Assembly (NCBI GenBank): GCA_035291405.1
Contig: DATDSD010000051.1
Location: 1-28,618, forward strand
Reading direction: 5' to 3'
Source: UBA12026 sp035291405
Lineage (GTDB): Bacteria > Patescibacteriota > Microgenomatia > UBA8517
Length of the DNA stretch: 28,618 bases
The position numbers were made by a program, and so were the translations under genes. Below are positions 1 to 7,712 of this stretch, one piece after another (position 1 is the stretch's first letter; each line of letters opens with the position of its first letter). The notes beneath the pieces are model-generated. The model searched no databases and was not told the origin of the DNA. It saw nothing but the letters and a program-made list of their open reading frames with translations.

Positions 1-111
1 TTTTACTCCACCAAACTCAAAAAAGAATATTGGGATGAAATTTTAAAATTAAAAAAATTTGATACTTGGGAAGATATTGCAAATGTCTATTTAAAATTGT
101 GGGGAAAGTAG
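1..111 (+). CDS. C-terminal 36 residues of an unidentified protein (partial)
   Basis: Frame 1 is open from the window edge to a TAG at 109-111. The tail reads as a charged helix with the motif DTWEDIANVYLKLW. Tails of this kind (W..IA..Y..L) are common at the end of GT4-type glycosyltransferases, so that is a possible identity, but 36 residues are too few to assign a family. The stop is followed almost at once by the promoter of the next gene, so this gene probably ends its own transcription unit. Confidence 0.6.
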   Translation, partial: FYSTKLKKEYWDEILKLKKFDTWEDIANVYLKLWGK

Positions 112-115
112 CTAT

Positions 116-143
116 TTGACAGCTACTTAAAAAGTGTTATATT
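116..143 (+). promoter_or_regulatory. Promoter of the hydroxyacid-dehydrogenase module, leaderless
   Basis: TTGACA at 116-121, a 16-bp spacer, and TATATT at 138-143. The ATG at 151 follows after only 7 nt, so the expected transcription start falls on or next to the start codon. This is the best -35/-10 pair in the window and fixes the start of the following gene. Confidence 0.75.
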
Positions 144-150
144 TCAAATA

Positions 151-1095
151 ATGAAAATTATTATTTTCAATCCAAAGTTTAGTTTTACATCGGACCAGCA
201 AAAGTTGTTATCTTCATTGGGTGAAGTTCTTTATACGAAAACACGAGAAACACTACCTGATGCAAAACTTTTGGAAATGGCAAAGGGGGCTGATATTGTT
301 GGATGCGATCCTGATCCACTCGGGGGTTTTGAAAAGGCTAAAGAAAAATTAACAAAAATTATGGAATCGTTACCAAACCTAAAAGGTGTTTGTCTTTCTA
401 CAACTTCTTTTGGTTGGGTGGACTTGGAATATGCAAAGAAAAGAAAAATTCCTGTTAGTAATGTTCCTGGATATTCAAAAGAATCTGTTGCTGAGCAATC
501 AATTGCTTTTTTACTTGGAGCCATGAAAAGGATTTTTGTATCTGATAGAAGGACTTCTAAGGGAAAGTATGTTTTAGAGCAGGGTATCGAATTAAGAGGT
601 AAGATGCTTGGTATTATTGGCTTAGGGAGTATAGGAAGCGCAACTGCGGAACTCGCAAAAGGATTGGGAATGAAAGTGATTGCCTATAATAGGACCAAGA
701 AAACAATGAAAGGTGTAAAGATGGTAACTTTAAGCCAACTCTTTAAAGAAGCAGACGCCATATCACTTCATACTACCCATGAGAAAATGAACAATAATAT
801 GATTGGAAAAACAGAACTTTCAAAGATGAAAAAGGGGGTATTTGTAATTAACACAGTTGATCGTGAGCTAGTTGATGAAAAAGCAATGGCAGCTGCCATA
901 AAATCTGGTCAAGTGGATACATATGTATATGAAGGTGAAGATTTAATTCATACTCCTCTTGCAAAGTTAGAAAAAGCTATTGGATTTAAAGGTTTTGCTT
1001 GGTATACCAAAGAGGCATTAGAAAACTTATATAACATTTGGGTAGGAAACATTGTTGCATTGGCAAAAGGTAAACCTCAAAATAGAGTTGTATAG
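151..1095 (+). CDS. D-isomer-specific 2-hydroxyacid dehydrogenase family protein, atypical active site
   Basis: At 314 aa this has the usual length and layout of the family: an N-terminal catalytic half (about 1-100), a Rossmann NAD-binding domain (about 101-270) with G157-L-G159-S-I-G162, and a C-terminal return to the catalytic domain. The family reduces 2-keto acids with NAD(P)H in the cytosol using an Arg-Glu-His set. The usual INTARG segment is here INTVDRELVD (233-242), so Arg is displaced by one position (R238, with D237 in its place). The usual TPH with the catalytic His aligns to FKGFAW (279-284) with no His. A Glu is kept near 261-263. Ordinary dehydrogenase activity is therefore doubtful. 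The ATP-grasp gene starts 5 nt after the stop, so the two are very likely one operon. Start chosen by the leaderless promoter. Confidence 0.9.
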   Translation: MKIIIFNPKFSFTSDQQKLLSSLGEVLYTKTRETLPDAKLLEMAKGADIVGCDPDPLGGFEKAKEKLTKIMESLPNLKGVCLSTTSFGWVDLEYAKKRKIPVSNVPGYSKESVAEQSIAFLLGAMKRIFVSDRRTSKGKYVLEQGIELRGKMLGIIGLGSIGSATAELAKGLGMKVIAYNRTKKTMKGVKMVTLSQLFKEADAISLHTTHEKMNNNMIGKTELSKMKKGVFVINTVDRELVDEKAMAAAIKSGQVDTYVYEGEDLIHTPLAKLEKAIGFKGFAWYTKEALENLYNIWVGNIVALAKGKPQNRVV

Positions 1096-1100
1096 CTCAA

Positions 1101-1961
1101 ATGTCTATAGAAAAAATAGCGCTTCTTACGTATAAAGACGGAGTTGATCTTGCAGATGGCGAAAGTTTATTGCCGCCAGCTTTTAAAAAGGTGGGAATAG
1201 AAGCTATTGCCACCCCTTGGGATGGAAATATAAATTGGGATGAATATTCTACTATTATTTTAAGGGCTTGTTGGAATTATCATTTGGATAAAGCTAAATT
1301 TATACAATGGTTAGAAAATCAATCAAATCTTGGTTTAAAAATTTGGAATCCCGTAGAGATTGTAAAGTGGAGCACAGACAAACATTATCTTCTTGATTTG
1401 GAAAAAAATGGCATACCAATAATTCCCACTGTTATTCTTGAATCTGAAGATACAATGAATCTAAAAGAAATATTAACGAAAGATGGTTGGGAAAGTGGCG
1501 TTGTTAAACCCGTTGTCGGAGCCTCAGCGTTTAAAGTTGAAAGATTTAATATAGAAAATGCATCAGAGATTGAAAGTAAATTAGATAGAAAAAATTCCTG
1601 GATAGTGCAAAAATTCTGCCCTGAAATTAAAAGCAAAGGCGAATATTCATTTATGTTTTTTGACCGTAAGTATAGTCATTCGGTAATGAAAAAACCTAAA
1701 GATGGAGATTTTCGTACACAACCATATTTTGGTGGAAGTGAGTGGACAATTTATCCTGATTCTACATTAATAGATCAAGCTTCTGCCGTTTTGAATAAAG
1801 TCAAAGGAGCATTACTTTATGCCAGAGTGGATGGTGTATTAATAAATGGTATTTTTCATCTAATGGAGTTAGAGCTTGTCGAGCCTTATCTTTTTTTTGA
1901 GAGAGATTTACAATCAGCTGAAAGATTTGTCGACGCGTACAAAAACTTGACAAGATCATAG
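1101..1961 (+). CDS. ATP-grasp ligase, DcsG/RimK-like
   Basis: 286 aa with ATP-grasp features. The preATP-grasp part (1-90) contains the segment IILRACWNYH, which resembles the LRSTWDYH segment of DcsG-type proteins. The ATP-binding part has VVKPVVGASA (134-143, K136 the likely ATP lysine) and IVQKFCPEI (168-176). The metal-binding end has YARVDGV (240-246) and MELELVEPYLFF (255-266), where acidic residues bind Mg. ATP-grasp enzymes join a carboxylate, activated as acyl-phosphate, to an amine or thiol. DcsG, the cycloserine-forming ligase, is the closest named relative I recognise, but the substrate here is unknown. The gene lies 5 nt behind the dehydrogenase and is followed by an SDR and an exporter, which suggests a small-molecule pathway. 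Confidence 0.85.
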   Translation: MSIEKIALLTYKDGVDLADGESLLPPAFKKVGIEAIATPWDGNINWDEYSTIILRACWNYHLDKAKFIQWLENQSNLGLKIWNPVEIVKWSTDKHYLLDLEKNGIPIIPTVILESEDTMNLKEILTKDGWESGVVKPVVGASAFKVERFNIENASEIESKLDRKNSWIVQKFCPEIKSKGEYSFMFFDRKYSHSVMKKPKDGDFRTQPYFGGSEWTIYPDSTLIDQASAVLNKVKGALLYARVDGVLINGIFHLMELELVEPYLFFERDLQSAERFVDAYKNLTRS

Positions 1962-1975
1962 CAGTGTTCTTGTTG

Positions 1976-1981
1976 TATAAT
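1976..1981 (+). promoter_or_regulatory. -10 box of the SDR gene
   Basis: A perfect TATAAT ends 7 nt before the ATG at 1989, again implying a leaderless transcript. A TTGACA exists at 1947-1952, but the 23-bp spacing is too long for a standard sigma-70 promoter. Confidence 0.55.
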
Positions 1982-1988
1982 TTATTTT

Positions 1989-2732
1989 ATGAGTAACAAA
2001 AATACTATCCTAATAACAGGTTCTTCTAATGGAATAGGAGCTGGAATTGCAAAACATTTTGGGAAATTGGGTTATAACGTAGTTGTTACTTATTTTAAGA
2101 ATAAAACCAATGGCGAAAAAGTTGTTAAAGAAATTGGTTCTTCATCAAAGCTTTATGAACTTGATGTTAAAGACGAGGAAAGTGTAAAGAACGTTTTTTC
2201 CAATGTAGAAAAAGAGTTTGGAAAACTTGATGTTTTAGTAAACAACGCTGCAGTTGATTATCCAACCCCTTTTGAAGAATGTTCGTTTGATGATTGGAAA
2301 GAAATTACTAGAACAAAAATTGATGGCAATTTTCTTTGCACGAAGTACGCAATTCCTCTTCTCAAAAAATCTGATAATGCAAATATTATTGTAATCATGT
2401 CCTCAATGTTTGAAAGGGTAGATCCTGACGACCCCGCCTATTGTGTAGGGACAGCTGGGACAGTCACTTATCTAAAATGTGCAGCCTTAGCTTTATCAAA
2501 ATACAAAATAAGAACAAATGGTATAGGACCGGGAGAAACAAAGACAAACAGTAGATATTGGAAAGAAGTTGGAAATGAAGAAATGTGGAACGAAATTACT
2601 TCTAAAAATCCACTAGGAAGACTTACAACTCCAGAAGATATAGCTATTGCCACTCAGATAATAGTTGAAGATAAATCAAAATTCTTAAACGGAAATATTA
2701 TCTACGTCAATGGCGGTGGACATTTAAAGTAG
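1989..2732 (+). CDS. Short-chain dehydrogenase/reductase (SDR), catalytic Lys replaced
   Basis: 247 aa, the classical SDR length. It has the cofactor motif TGSSNGIG (10-17), the structural NNAA (85-88), the catalytic Ser region MSS (137-139), Tyr151, and the PG (181-182) and C-terminal NGG (241-243) segments. The family is FabG-like NAD(P)H oxidoreductases acting in the cytosol. In the canonical Y-x-x-x-K motif this protein reads Y-C-V-G-T, so the lysine that lowers the Tyr pKa is Thr155. The alignment is firm because the next residues (AG) match the usual KAG context. Activity may be altered or lost. It sits between the ATP-grasp ligase (27 nt upstream) and an EamA transporter (15 nt downstream), so it probably belongs to the same pathway, with its own -10 box. 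Confidence 0.92.
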   Translation: MSNKNTILITGSSNGIGAGIAKHFGKLGYNVVVTYFKNKTNGEKVVKEIGSSSKLYELDVKDEESVKNVFSNVEKEFGKLDVLVNNAAVDYPTPFEECSFDDWKEITRTKIDGNFLCTKYAIPLLKKSDNANIIVIMSSMFERVDPDDPAYCVGTAGTVTYLKCAALALSKYKIRTNGIGPGETKTNSRYWKEVGNEEMWNEITSKNPLGRLTTPEDIAIATQIIVEDKSKFLNGNIIYVNGGGHLK

Positions 2733-2747
2733 ATTTTTAATTAATTT

Positions 2748-3617
2748 ATGAAAAATAATAATGAATTAAAAGGTTTAATGTTCATTATTTTTGCCACGCT
2801 CTCTCATGGATTATATGGGATATTTTCAAGAATTATTGGGATTGAGTTTGGACAGATCTTTCAAATAGTTGCCAGAAGTTCAATTCTACTAATATTTTTT
2901 GTAATTTTGACTCAATTTAAAAAAGACTGGAAGAAAATAAACCCTAAAGATTATAAGTGGTTTGTTTTAATGATATTCCCAGGATTAATTGCACTTGCTT
3001 CAATGTTTACCGCCTTTAATTATTTGTCTTTAGGAACAGTTTTATTTACATACTATGCAGTATCAACTTTAGGTAGTTATGTTTTAGGGTATCTGTTGTT
3101 TTGCGAGAAATTAACTAAGTTGAAGATCATTTCGTTAATTCTAAGTTTGGTTGGTTTATACATAATCTTTCTAGATTCGTTTAAATTGGAAAATACTCAA
3201 TATCTGTTATTGGCTTGTTTGGCTGGTTTGGGGGCGTCTGCTTGGAATGTGGTGTCTAAAAAGATCTCGGATAAATATTCAGTAAATCAAATTTTGATTA
3301 TGGACAGTCTACTAATGATTATTGTGGGTTTACCTGTCGCCATATTACTTAACGAAAAGATAACCCTACCAAGCTTATCATTACCTTGGTTGGGCATACT
3401 TGGTTATTCAATAGCCGCAATTGGTTCAAGCATTTTTACAATTAAGGGTTTTAAGTATTTACAGGCACAAATCGGTAGTTTAGTCATGCTATTAGAACCA
3501 ATATTTGGAGCATTTGTTGGATGGTTGCTTTATAAAGAAATGCTTTCAGTTAATTTTATTTTTGGGGCGATATTAATATTGGTAGGTATAGCTTTACCAA
3601 ATTTAAAAAGAAGTTAG
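2748..3617 (+). CDS. EamA/DMT-superfamily transporter, probable exporter
   Basis: 289 aa made of about ten hydrophobic helices, falling into two five-helix halves as in EamA (drug/metabolite transporter) proteins. The second half ends with the family-like stretch around MLLEPIFGAFVGW and a final GAILILVGI helix. Members of this superfamily move metabolites, amino acids or drugs across the inner membrane and many are exporters. The gene starts 15 nt after the SDR, so it is the natural candidate to export the product of the preceding three enzymes. The substrate cannot be read from sequence. Confidence 0.9.
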   Translation: MKNNNELKGLMFIIFATLSHGLYGIFSRIIGIEFGQIFQIVARSSILLIFFVILTQFKKDWKKINPKDYKWFVLMIFPGLIALASMFTAFNYLSLGTVLFTYYAVSTLGSYVLGYLLFCEKLTKLKIISLILSLVGLYIIFLDSFKLENTQYLLLACLAGLGASAWNVVSKKISDKYSVNQILIMDSLLMIIVGLPVAILLNEKITLPSLSLPWLGILGYSIAAIGSSIFTIKGFKYLQAQIGSLVMLLEPIFGAFVGWLLYKEMLSVNFIFGAILILVGIALPNLKRS

Positions 3618-3738
3618 ATTTATTAGAAATACCTCAAATTCTGAAAGTAGCGGAAAGATGTTGATAACAAATATAAGACTTGTAGGAAAAATGATTATTG
3701 TTTTAACAAAAGGAAAGCTTCAGAATAAAGCAGTTTGA
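3616..3738 (+). pseudogene. Probable relic of a second 2-hydroxyacid dehydrogenase C-terminus
   Basis: Frame 1 is open here to a TGA at 3736-3738 and ends in KGKLQNKAV, preceded by an NI-x-x-V-G segment. The dehydrogenase at 151-1095 ends NIWVGN...AKGKPQNRVV, so the tail of this stretch matches that family's typical C-terminus (KGKxQN followed by a hydrophobic end). No start or catalytic domain remains, and an intact ORF from the ATG at 3658 would encode only 26 aa. The match is short, so chance is possible. The PQ-loop gene begins just after the stop. Confidence 0.4.
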
Positions 3739-3743
3739 CTACA

Positions 3744-4334
3744 ATGATGTATGATTTCAAAAATATCTTAGGTATAGTTGCTACAATTCTTGTATTTTTT
3801 GGTTACATTCCTTATATCCGTGATATTGTGAAAGGTAAGACAAAACCCCATGTCTACAGTTGGTTTCTGTGGGGTTTTCTTACTCTCATAGCTTTTGCAC
3901 TTCAGTTGAGTGATAAGGCGGGAAGTGGGGCATTTGTAACTTTGGCTGCAGCGATAATGTGTTTTGTGGTCATAATCTTTGGATTTATTTACAAGTCAAA
4001 AGTGAAGATAGTTAAATCAGATACTATTTTTTTAATTTTTGCAATTATTTCACTTGGCCTTTGGTTGATTGCAAAACAACCAGTCTTATCTGTGATATTA
4101 ACAGTAATAATTGATCTTTTAGGTTTTGCACCAACAATACGAAAATCTTGGAATAATCCATTTTCCGAGACTCTCACTTTTTATTATCTAAACTCAATTA
4201 GATTTGGCTTGGCAATTATTGCATTACAAAAATACTCTTTGTTAACGGCTTTGTATCCAATCACATGGCTTATGGCAAATATACTTTTTGCCTTAATGTT
4301 AATAATTAGAAGGAAGAAATTAGGTAATATTTGA
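3744..4334 (+). CDS. PQ-loop / SemiSWEET-like membrane protein with two repeats
   Basis: About 196 aa with six or seven hydrophobic helices. Two related segments stand out, IPYIRDIVKGKTKP (about 22-35) and APTIRKSWNNP (about 129-139). Each has a proline in a helix followed by a basic loop, as in PQ-loop and SWEET proteins, which transport sugars, amino acids or other small solutes. Bacterial SemiSWEETs have one such unit; this has two in one chain. I chose ATG 3744; a TTG at 3735 and an ATG at 3747 are alternatives. It ends in TGA and stands 9 nt before the promoter of the glycan operon. Confidence 0.72.
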   Translation: MMYDFKNILGIVATILVFFGYIPYIRDIVKGKTKPHVYSWFLWGFLTLIAFALQLSDKAGSGAFVTLAAAIMCFVVIIFGFIYKSKVKIVKSDTIFLIFAIISLGLWLIAKQPVLSVILTVIIDLLGFAPTIRKSWNNPFSETLTFYYLNSIRFGLAIIALQKYSLLTALYPITWLMANILFALMLIIRRKKLGNI

Positions 4335-4340
4335 TATACT
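4332..4340 (+). promoter_or_regulatory. Extended -10 promoter of the polysaccharide operon
   Basis: TGATATACT is a TGn extended -10 (TATACT at 4335-4340). It overlaps the stop of the upstream gene and ends 6 nt before the GTG start at 4347, giving a leaderless message. No good -35 is visible, as is usual for extended -10 promoters. Confidence 0.6.
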
Positions 4341-4346
4341 TCATTT

Positions 4347-5231
4347 GTGAGAATTTCTGTTTGTATAACCACATTTAATGAGAGTAAGAATGATTTAAAA
4401 AAACTTCTTGATGCTTTAAATAATCAAACTTTAAAACCTGATGAAATAATTGTAATTGATGCTAAAGATTACAATAACTGCAGCATAGCACAAGGCGGAA
4501 ACATTTCAATTAAAAAAGCAAAGAATGAAATAATTGCCATTACTGATGTTGGGTGTATTCCAAATAAAAATTGGTTAGAAAAAATTACAAAACCGTTTGC
4601 TGAAGATAAAGATGTTTTGGTAGCTGGTTTTTACCTCATGCTATATAGAAATGCTATGCAAAAGGCTGCTAGCATTTTTCTAGGAGTATCTCCAAATAAA
4701 TTCGATAAAGATAAATTTCTACCCTCTGCCCGTTCCGTTGCATTTTCCAAATCTATTTGGAAAAAAGTAGGTGGTTTTAACGAAGATTTAGAGAAAGGTG
4801 GGGAAGACAGTGAATTTTTCTACAAGTGTGTGAAAGCCGGCGTGAAAATTATTAGAACCAAAGAGGCTAGGGTAGTGTGGGAAGAAATTGGAAGATTAAC
4901 TTTTTCAGATGTTGTAAAAAAGTTTTATGTCTATGCAAAAGGGGACGGGGAGGCGGGGATTTGGTATCATCCCACAAAACAACTTTCGTCGCACAATATA
5001 AAGATAAGCTTTATCTATATTAGGTATATCATTGCCTTTTTACTATTAATTATTGGGTTTAACTTTCCCTTAGCCCACTTTGCACTTTTGATATCAGTAA
5101 TTTTCTATTTACTATATTCCTTTAAAAAAGCGAGACTTTGGGGAGTTATTCTCCAGCTGGTTTCAGATATAACTGTGATGATCGGCTTTGTTAGCGGTAT
5201 AATGGGGAAATGGATATCAAAAAAAGTTTGA
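4347..5231 (+). CDS. GT2-family glycosyltransferase with C-terminal membrane helices
   Basis: 294 aa with a GTG start directly after an extended -10. The GT-A/GT2 fold is shown by RISVCITTFNE at the N-terminus, IIVIDAKD (about 35-42), the acidic ITDVGCIPN segment (about 73-81) at the metal/nucleotide site, and GGEDSEFFYKC (about 151-161) supplying the catalytic base. The last 70 residues form two or three hydrophobic helices that would anchor it in the inner membrane. GT2 enzymes add sugars from nucleotide-sugars to a lipid-linked glycan. It leads a five-gene overlapping operon with flippase, GT-C and ligase, so it probably builds a surface polysaccharide repeat. Confidence 0.9.
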   Translation: MRISVCITTFNESKNDLKKLLDALNNQTLKPDEIIVIDAKDYNNCSIAQGGNISIKKAKNEIIAITDVGCIPNKNWLEKITKPFAEDKDVLVAGFYLMLYRNAMQKAASIFLGVSPNKFDKDKFLPSARSVAFSKSIWKKVGGFNEDLEKGGEDSEFFYKCVKAGVKIIRTKEARVVWEEIGRLTFSDVVKKFYVYAKGDGEAGIWYHPTKQLSSHNIKISFIYIRYIIAFLLLIIGFNFPLAHFALLISVIFYLLYSFKKARLWGVILQLVSDITVMIGFVSGIMGKWISKKV

Positions 5232-6433
5232 TTTGGACGGGTTTTTTGAGATTTTTCACCAGAGGCTTAACTATAATTAAAACTTTGGTTTTAGCCCGCA
5301 TCCTTACGCCTTCTCAATTTGGAATATTTGGTGTTGCTGCTCTTGTTCTTGGACTTTTGGAAACATTGACCGAAACCGGAGTAAATGTCGTTTTAATCCA
5401 AGAAAAAAAGGATATAAAGCACTATTTAAGTACCGGTTGGGTTGTATCAATTTTAAGAGGATTTTTAATATCTTCAATAATTTTTCTATTGGCCCCGTTA
5501 ATTACAAATTTTTTTCATTCACCGGAATCTATACATTCCCTTCTGGTAATATCATTAATTCCAATTATTCGAGGTTTTATTAATCCTGCGGTTGTTAATT
5601 ATCAGAAAAAATTGGAATTTAATAATGAATTTAGATTTAGAGGAAGTTTAATTTTAATTGAAGTTGTTTTTACTGTTATTTTCGGTCTAATTATTAGAAA
5701 CGAAACAGCTTTTGTATTGGGAATGATAGTTTCATCGCTTCTTGAAGTTTGTCTTTCTTTTGTACTAATAAAAGATAAACCCAGTATTGAATTTAACATT
5801 GAGAAATTAAAATATGTTTTTGCTAAAGGCAAATGGATAACGGGAGCTAAAATTTTTGAATATCTTTTCTCTCACGGAGACGATATTGTAGTAGGAAAGA
5901 TATTGGGAATATACCCGTTAGGGTTATATCAACAGGCTTATAAAATATCAAGCCTATCAATTACTGAAGTTGCTGAAACCTTTCAAAAAGTTACTTTTCC
6001 GCTTTATTCCAAGATGATTAATAATGGAGAGTCTGTTAAAAAAATTTATTTAAAAACACTTCTCGCAACTTCTTTAATAATAATTCCGGTTGGAGTCGCA
6101 ATTTTATTGTTTCCAGAGCAAATTATTTTGATAATATTGGGAAAAAATTGGCTGGAAGCAGTAAATGTTTTACGGGTTTTGGCAATTTTTGGAATAATTA
6201 AAACAATTGCCAACAGTTCATTTCCTCTTCTTTTGGCCTTTAAGAGACAGGACTTGGTATTATATCTGACCCTAATTGGTATTTTAGGATTGGGAATTTC
6301 AATTTACCCACTCATAAATATCTACGGCTTAATTGGTGCAGGACTATCGACAATTATTGGGAGTTTGGTAATGTTACCACCTGCTTTTTATTGGATTAGG
6401 CAAATATTACAAAAGAAAAATATTAATGATTAG
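5210..6433 (+). CDS. Polysaccharide flippase (MOP superfamily, Wzx-like)
   Basis: 407 aa with about eleven or twelve hydrophobic helices and no soluble domain. The N-terminal pattern (ILTPSQFGIFGVAALV, preceded by a helix with basic residues) is typical of the WzxC/RfbX branch of the MOP superfamily, which moves undecaprenyl-linked oligosaccharide units from the cytoplasmic to the outer face of the membrane. It is shorter than the usual 420-480 aa, so one or two C-terminal helices may be missing. It overlaps the upstream GT2 by 22 nt and the next gene by 8 nt, indicating translational coupling. Confidence 0.9.
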   Translation: MDIKKSLIWTGFLRFFTRGLTIIKTLVLARILTPSQFGIFGVAALVLGLLETLTETGVNVVLIQEKKDIKHYLSTGWVVSILRGFLISSIIFLLAPLITNFFHSPESIHSLLVISLIPIIRGFINPAVVNYQKKLEFNNEFRFRGSLILIEVVFTVIFGLIIRNETAFVLGMIVSSLLEVCLSFVLIKDKPSIEFNIEKLKYVFAKGKWITGAKIFEYLFSHGDDIVVGKILGIYPLGLYQQAYKISSLSITEVAETFQKVTFPLYSKMINNGESVKKIYLKTLLATSLIIIPVGVAILLFPEQIILIILGKNWLEAVNVLRVLAIFGIIKTIANSSFPLLLAFKRQDLVLYLTLIGILGLGISIYPLINIYGLIGAGLSTIIGSLVMLPPAFYWIRQILQKKNIND

Positions 6434-7712
6434 TTTAATTTTTACATTGATTGGTATTTACTTGAGACTTAAAAATATAGGTAATGATTATCTTTTTTCA
6501 GGAGAATCGGGTAAAGAGTTTTTGTACGTAAAGAGTTTAATTGAAACAAACACTTTTCCGCTCGTTGGAATGGCAACATCTCATGAGTGGTTGTATTACG
6601 GCCCGATATATTACTGGATACTAATTCCGCTTTCTAAATTGTTTTCGTTTAATCCTTTTATTTTGTTTTGGTTGGCTTTTTTAGTTTCTGTTTTGGGACT
6701 AATTATTAATTTTTATATTATCAAAAAAATAGTCAACAAAAATGTAGCTATCTATTCAACAGTACTTATCGGTTTATCTCCGATTTTTATCTGGCAAACA
6801 AGACTAAGTAAGCTTCATGTATTTTTCTTTTTACTAACTCCAATATTAATTTATCTACTAAAACTTATTTGGGATAAAAACAAAAAATATGTTTTTTGGT
6901 TGGGTCTAACTTTTGGTGTATTTTTTAGCTTCCATTTTAGCCAAATACCACTATTTTTGGTTATCTTAACGGTATTTTTAATTAAGAAATACAAAATTAA
7001 AGATTATTTAATGTTATTTTTAGGAATTATTATTCCAAACCTTGGAATAATTATTAAAGACTTAAAGATTTTAATTTGGTTACCGTATAGAGCTTTGGGA
7101 CTAAGTCCTGATGTTGGTAGTAAAACACCGGGGTCGTTTAATGAATTTTTTGGAAGGATTTTTTTCTGGGATCAAACGTTCTGGATTGTTGGAACCTTCG
7201 TCTCACTTTTTATAATAATTGTTTTTTTCAAAAAATATTACAAAACAGTTGATAAAAACTTTTTTAACTTTTACCTAATATTTTCAAGCTTAATAGTTTT
7301 TGGAGGTTTGATTTTACATAAAAACCCCCCGATTCATTATTTTTTACCTGTTTTACCAAATATTCTTTATATGTTTGCAATCCTGATGGATAAATATTTT
7401 AAAAAACTTTATATATATATTGTTTTCTCTTTACTTTTAATTTTTAGTATTTGGAGGTTTGACGATTATAAAGATATTGATTATATTCCTTACCAAAAAC
7501 AACTGGAGATTTCTCAAAAAATCGTTTCTGAAAACAGAGACAGAACAATAAACATAAAAAGAATTGGACCATATGATTATTTTCCAGAAAACTATTCTCA
7601 AAACTATAAATTCTTAATTTGGTATTTAGGTGGTAAAATCGATGACAATATGAATGATACAACGAATAATGTAGTGACCATAAATGACTATGAAAATATT
7701 AACATTAAATAA
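6426..7712 (+). CDS. GT39/ArnT-like GT-C membrane glycosyltransferase
   Basis: 428 aa with ten or more hydrophobic helices. The first outer loop has the acidic FSGESGKEF segment (24-32), placed like the catalytic acidic residue of GT-C/PMT_2 enzymes, followed by the aromatic loop WLYYGPIYYW typical of the family. Such proteins transfer sugars from polyprenyl-phosphate donors to glycan, lipid or protein on the outer side of the membrane. The C-terminal 80 residues are soluble. It sits in the overlapping glycan operon, overlapping the flippase by 8 nt and the next gene by 29 nt. The acceptor is unknown. Confidence 0.82.
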   Translation: MISLIFTLIGIYLRLKNIGNDYLFSGESGKEFLYVKSLIETNTFPLVGMATSHEWLYYGPIYYWILIPLSKLFSFNPFILFWLAFLVSVLGLIINFYIIKKIVNKNVAIYSTVLIGLSPIFIWQTRLSKLHVFFFLLTPILIYLLKLIWDKNKKYVFWLGLTFGVFFSFHFSQIPLFLVILTVFLIKKYKIKDYLMLFLGIIIPNLGIIIKDLKILIWLPYRALGLSPDVGSKTPGSFNEFFGRIFFWDQTFWIVGTFVSLFIIIVFFKKYYKTVDKNFFNFYLIFSSLIVFGGLILHKNPPIHYFLPVLPNILYMFAILMDKYFKKLYIYIVFSLLLIFSIWRFDDYKDIDYIPYQKQLEISQKIVSENRDRTINIKRIGPYDYFPENYSQNYKFLIWYLGGKIDDNMNDTTNNVVTINDYENINIK

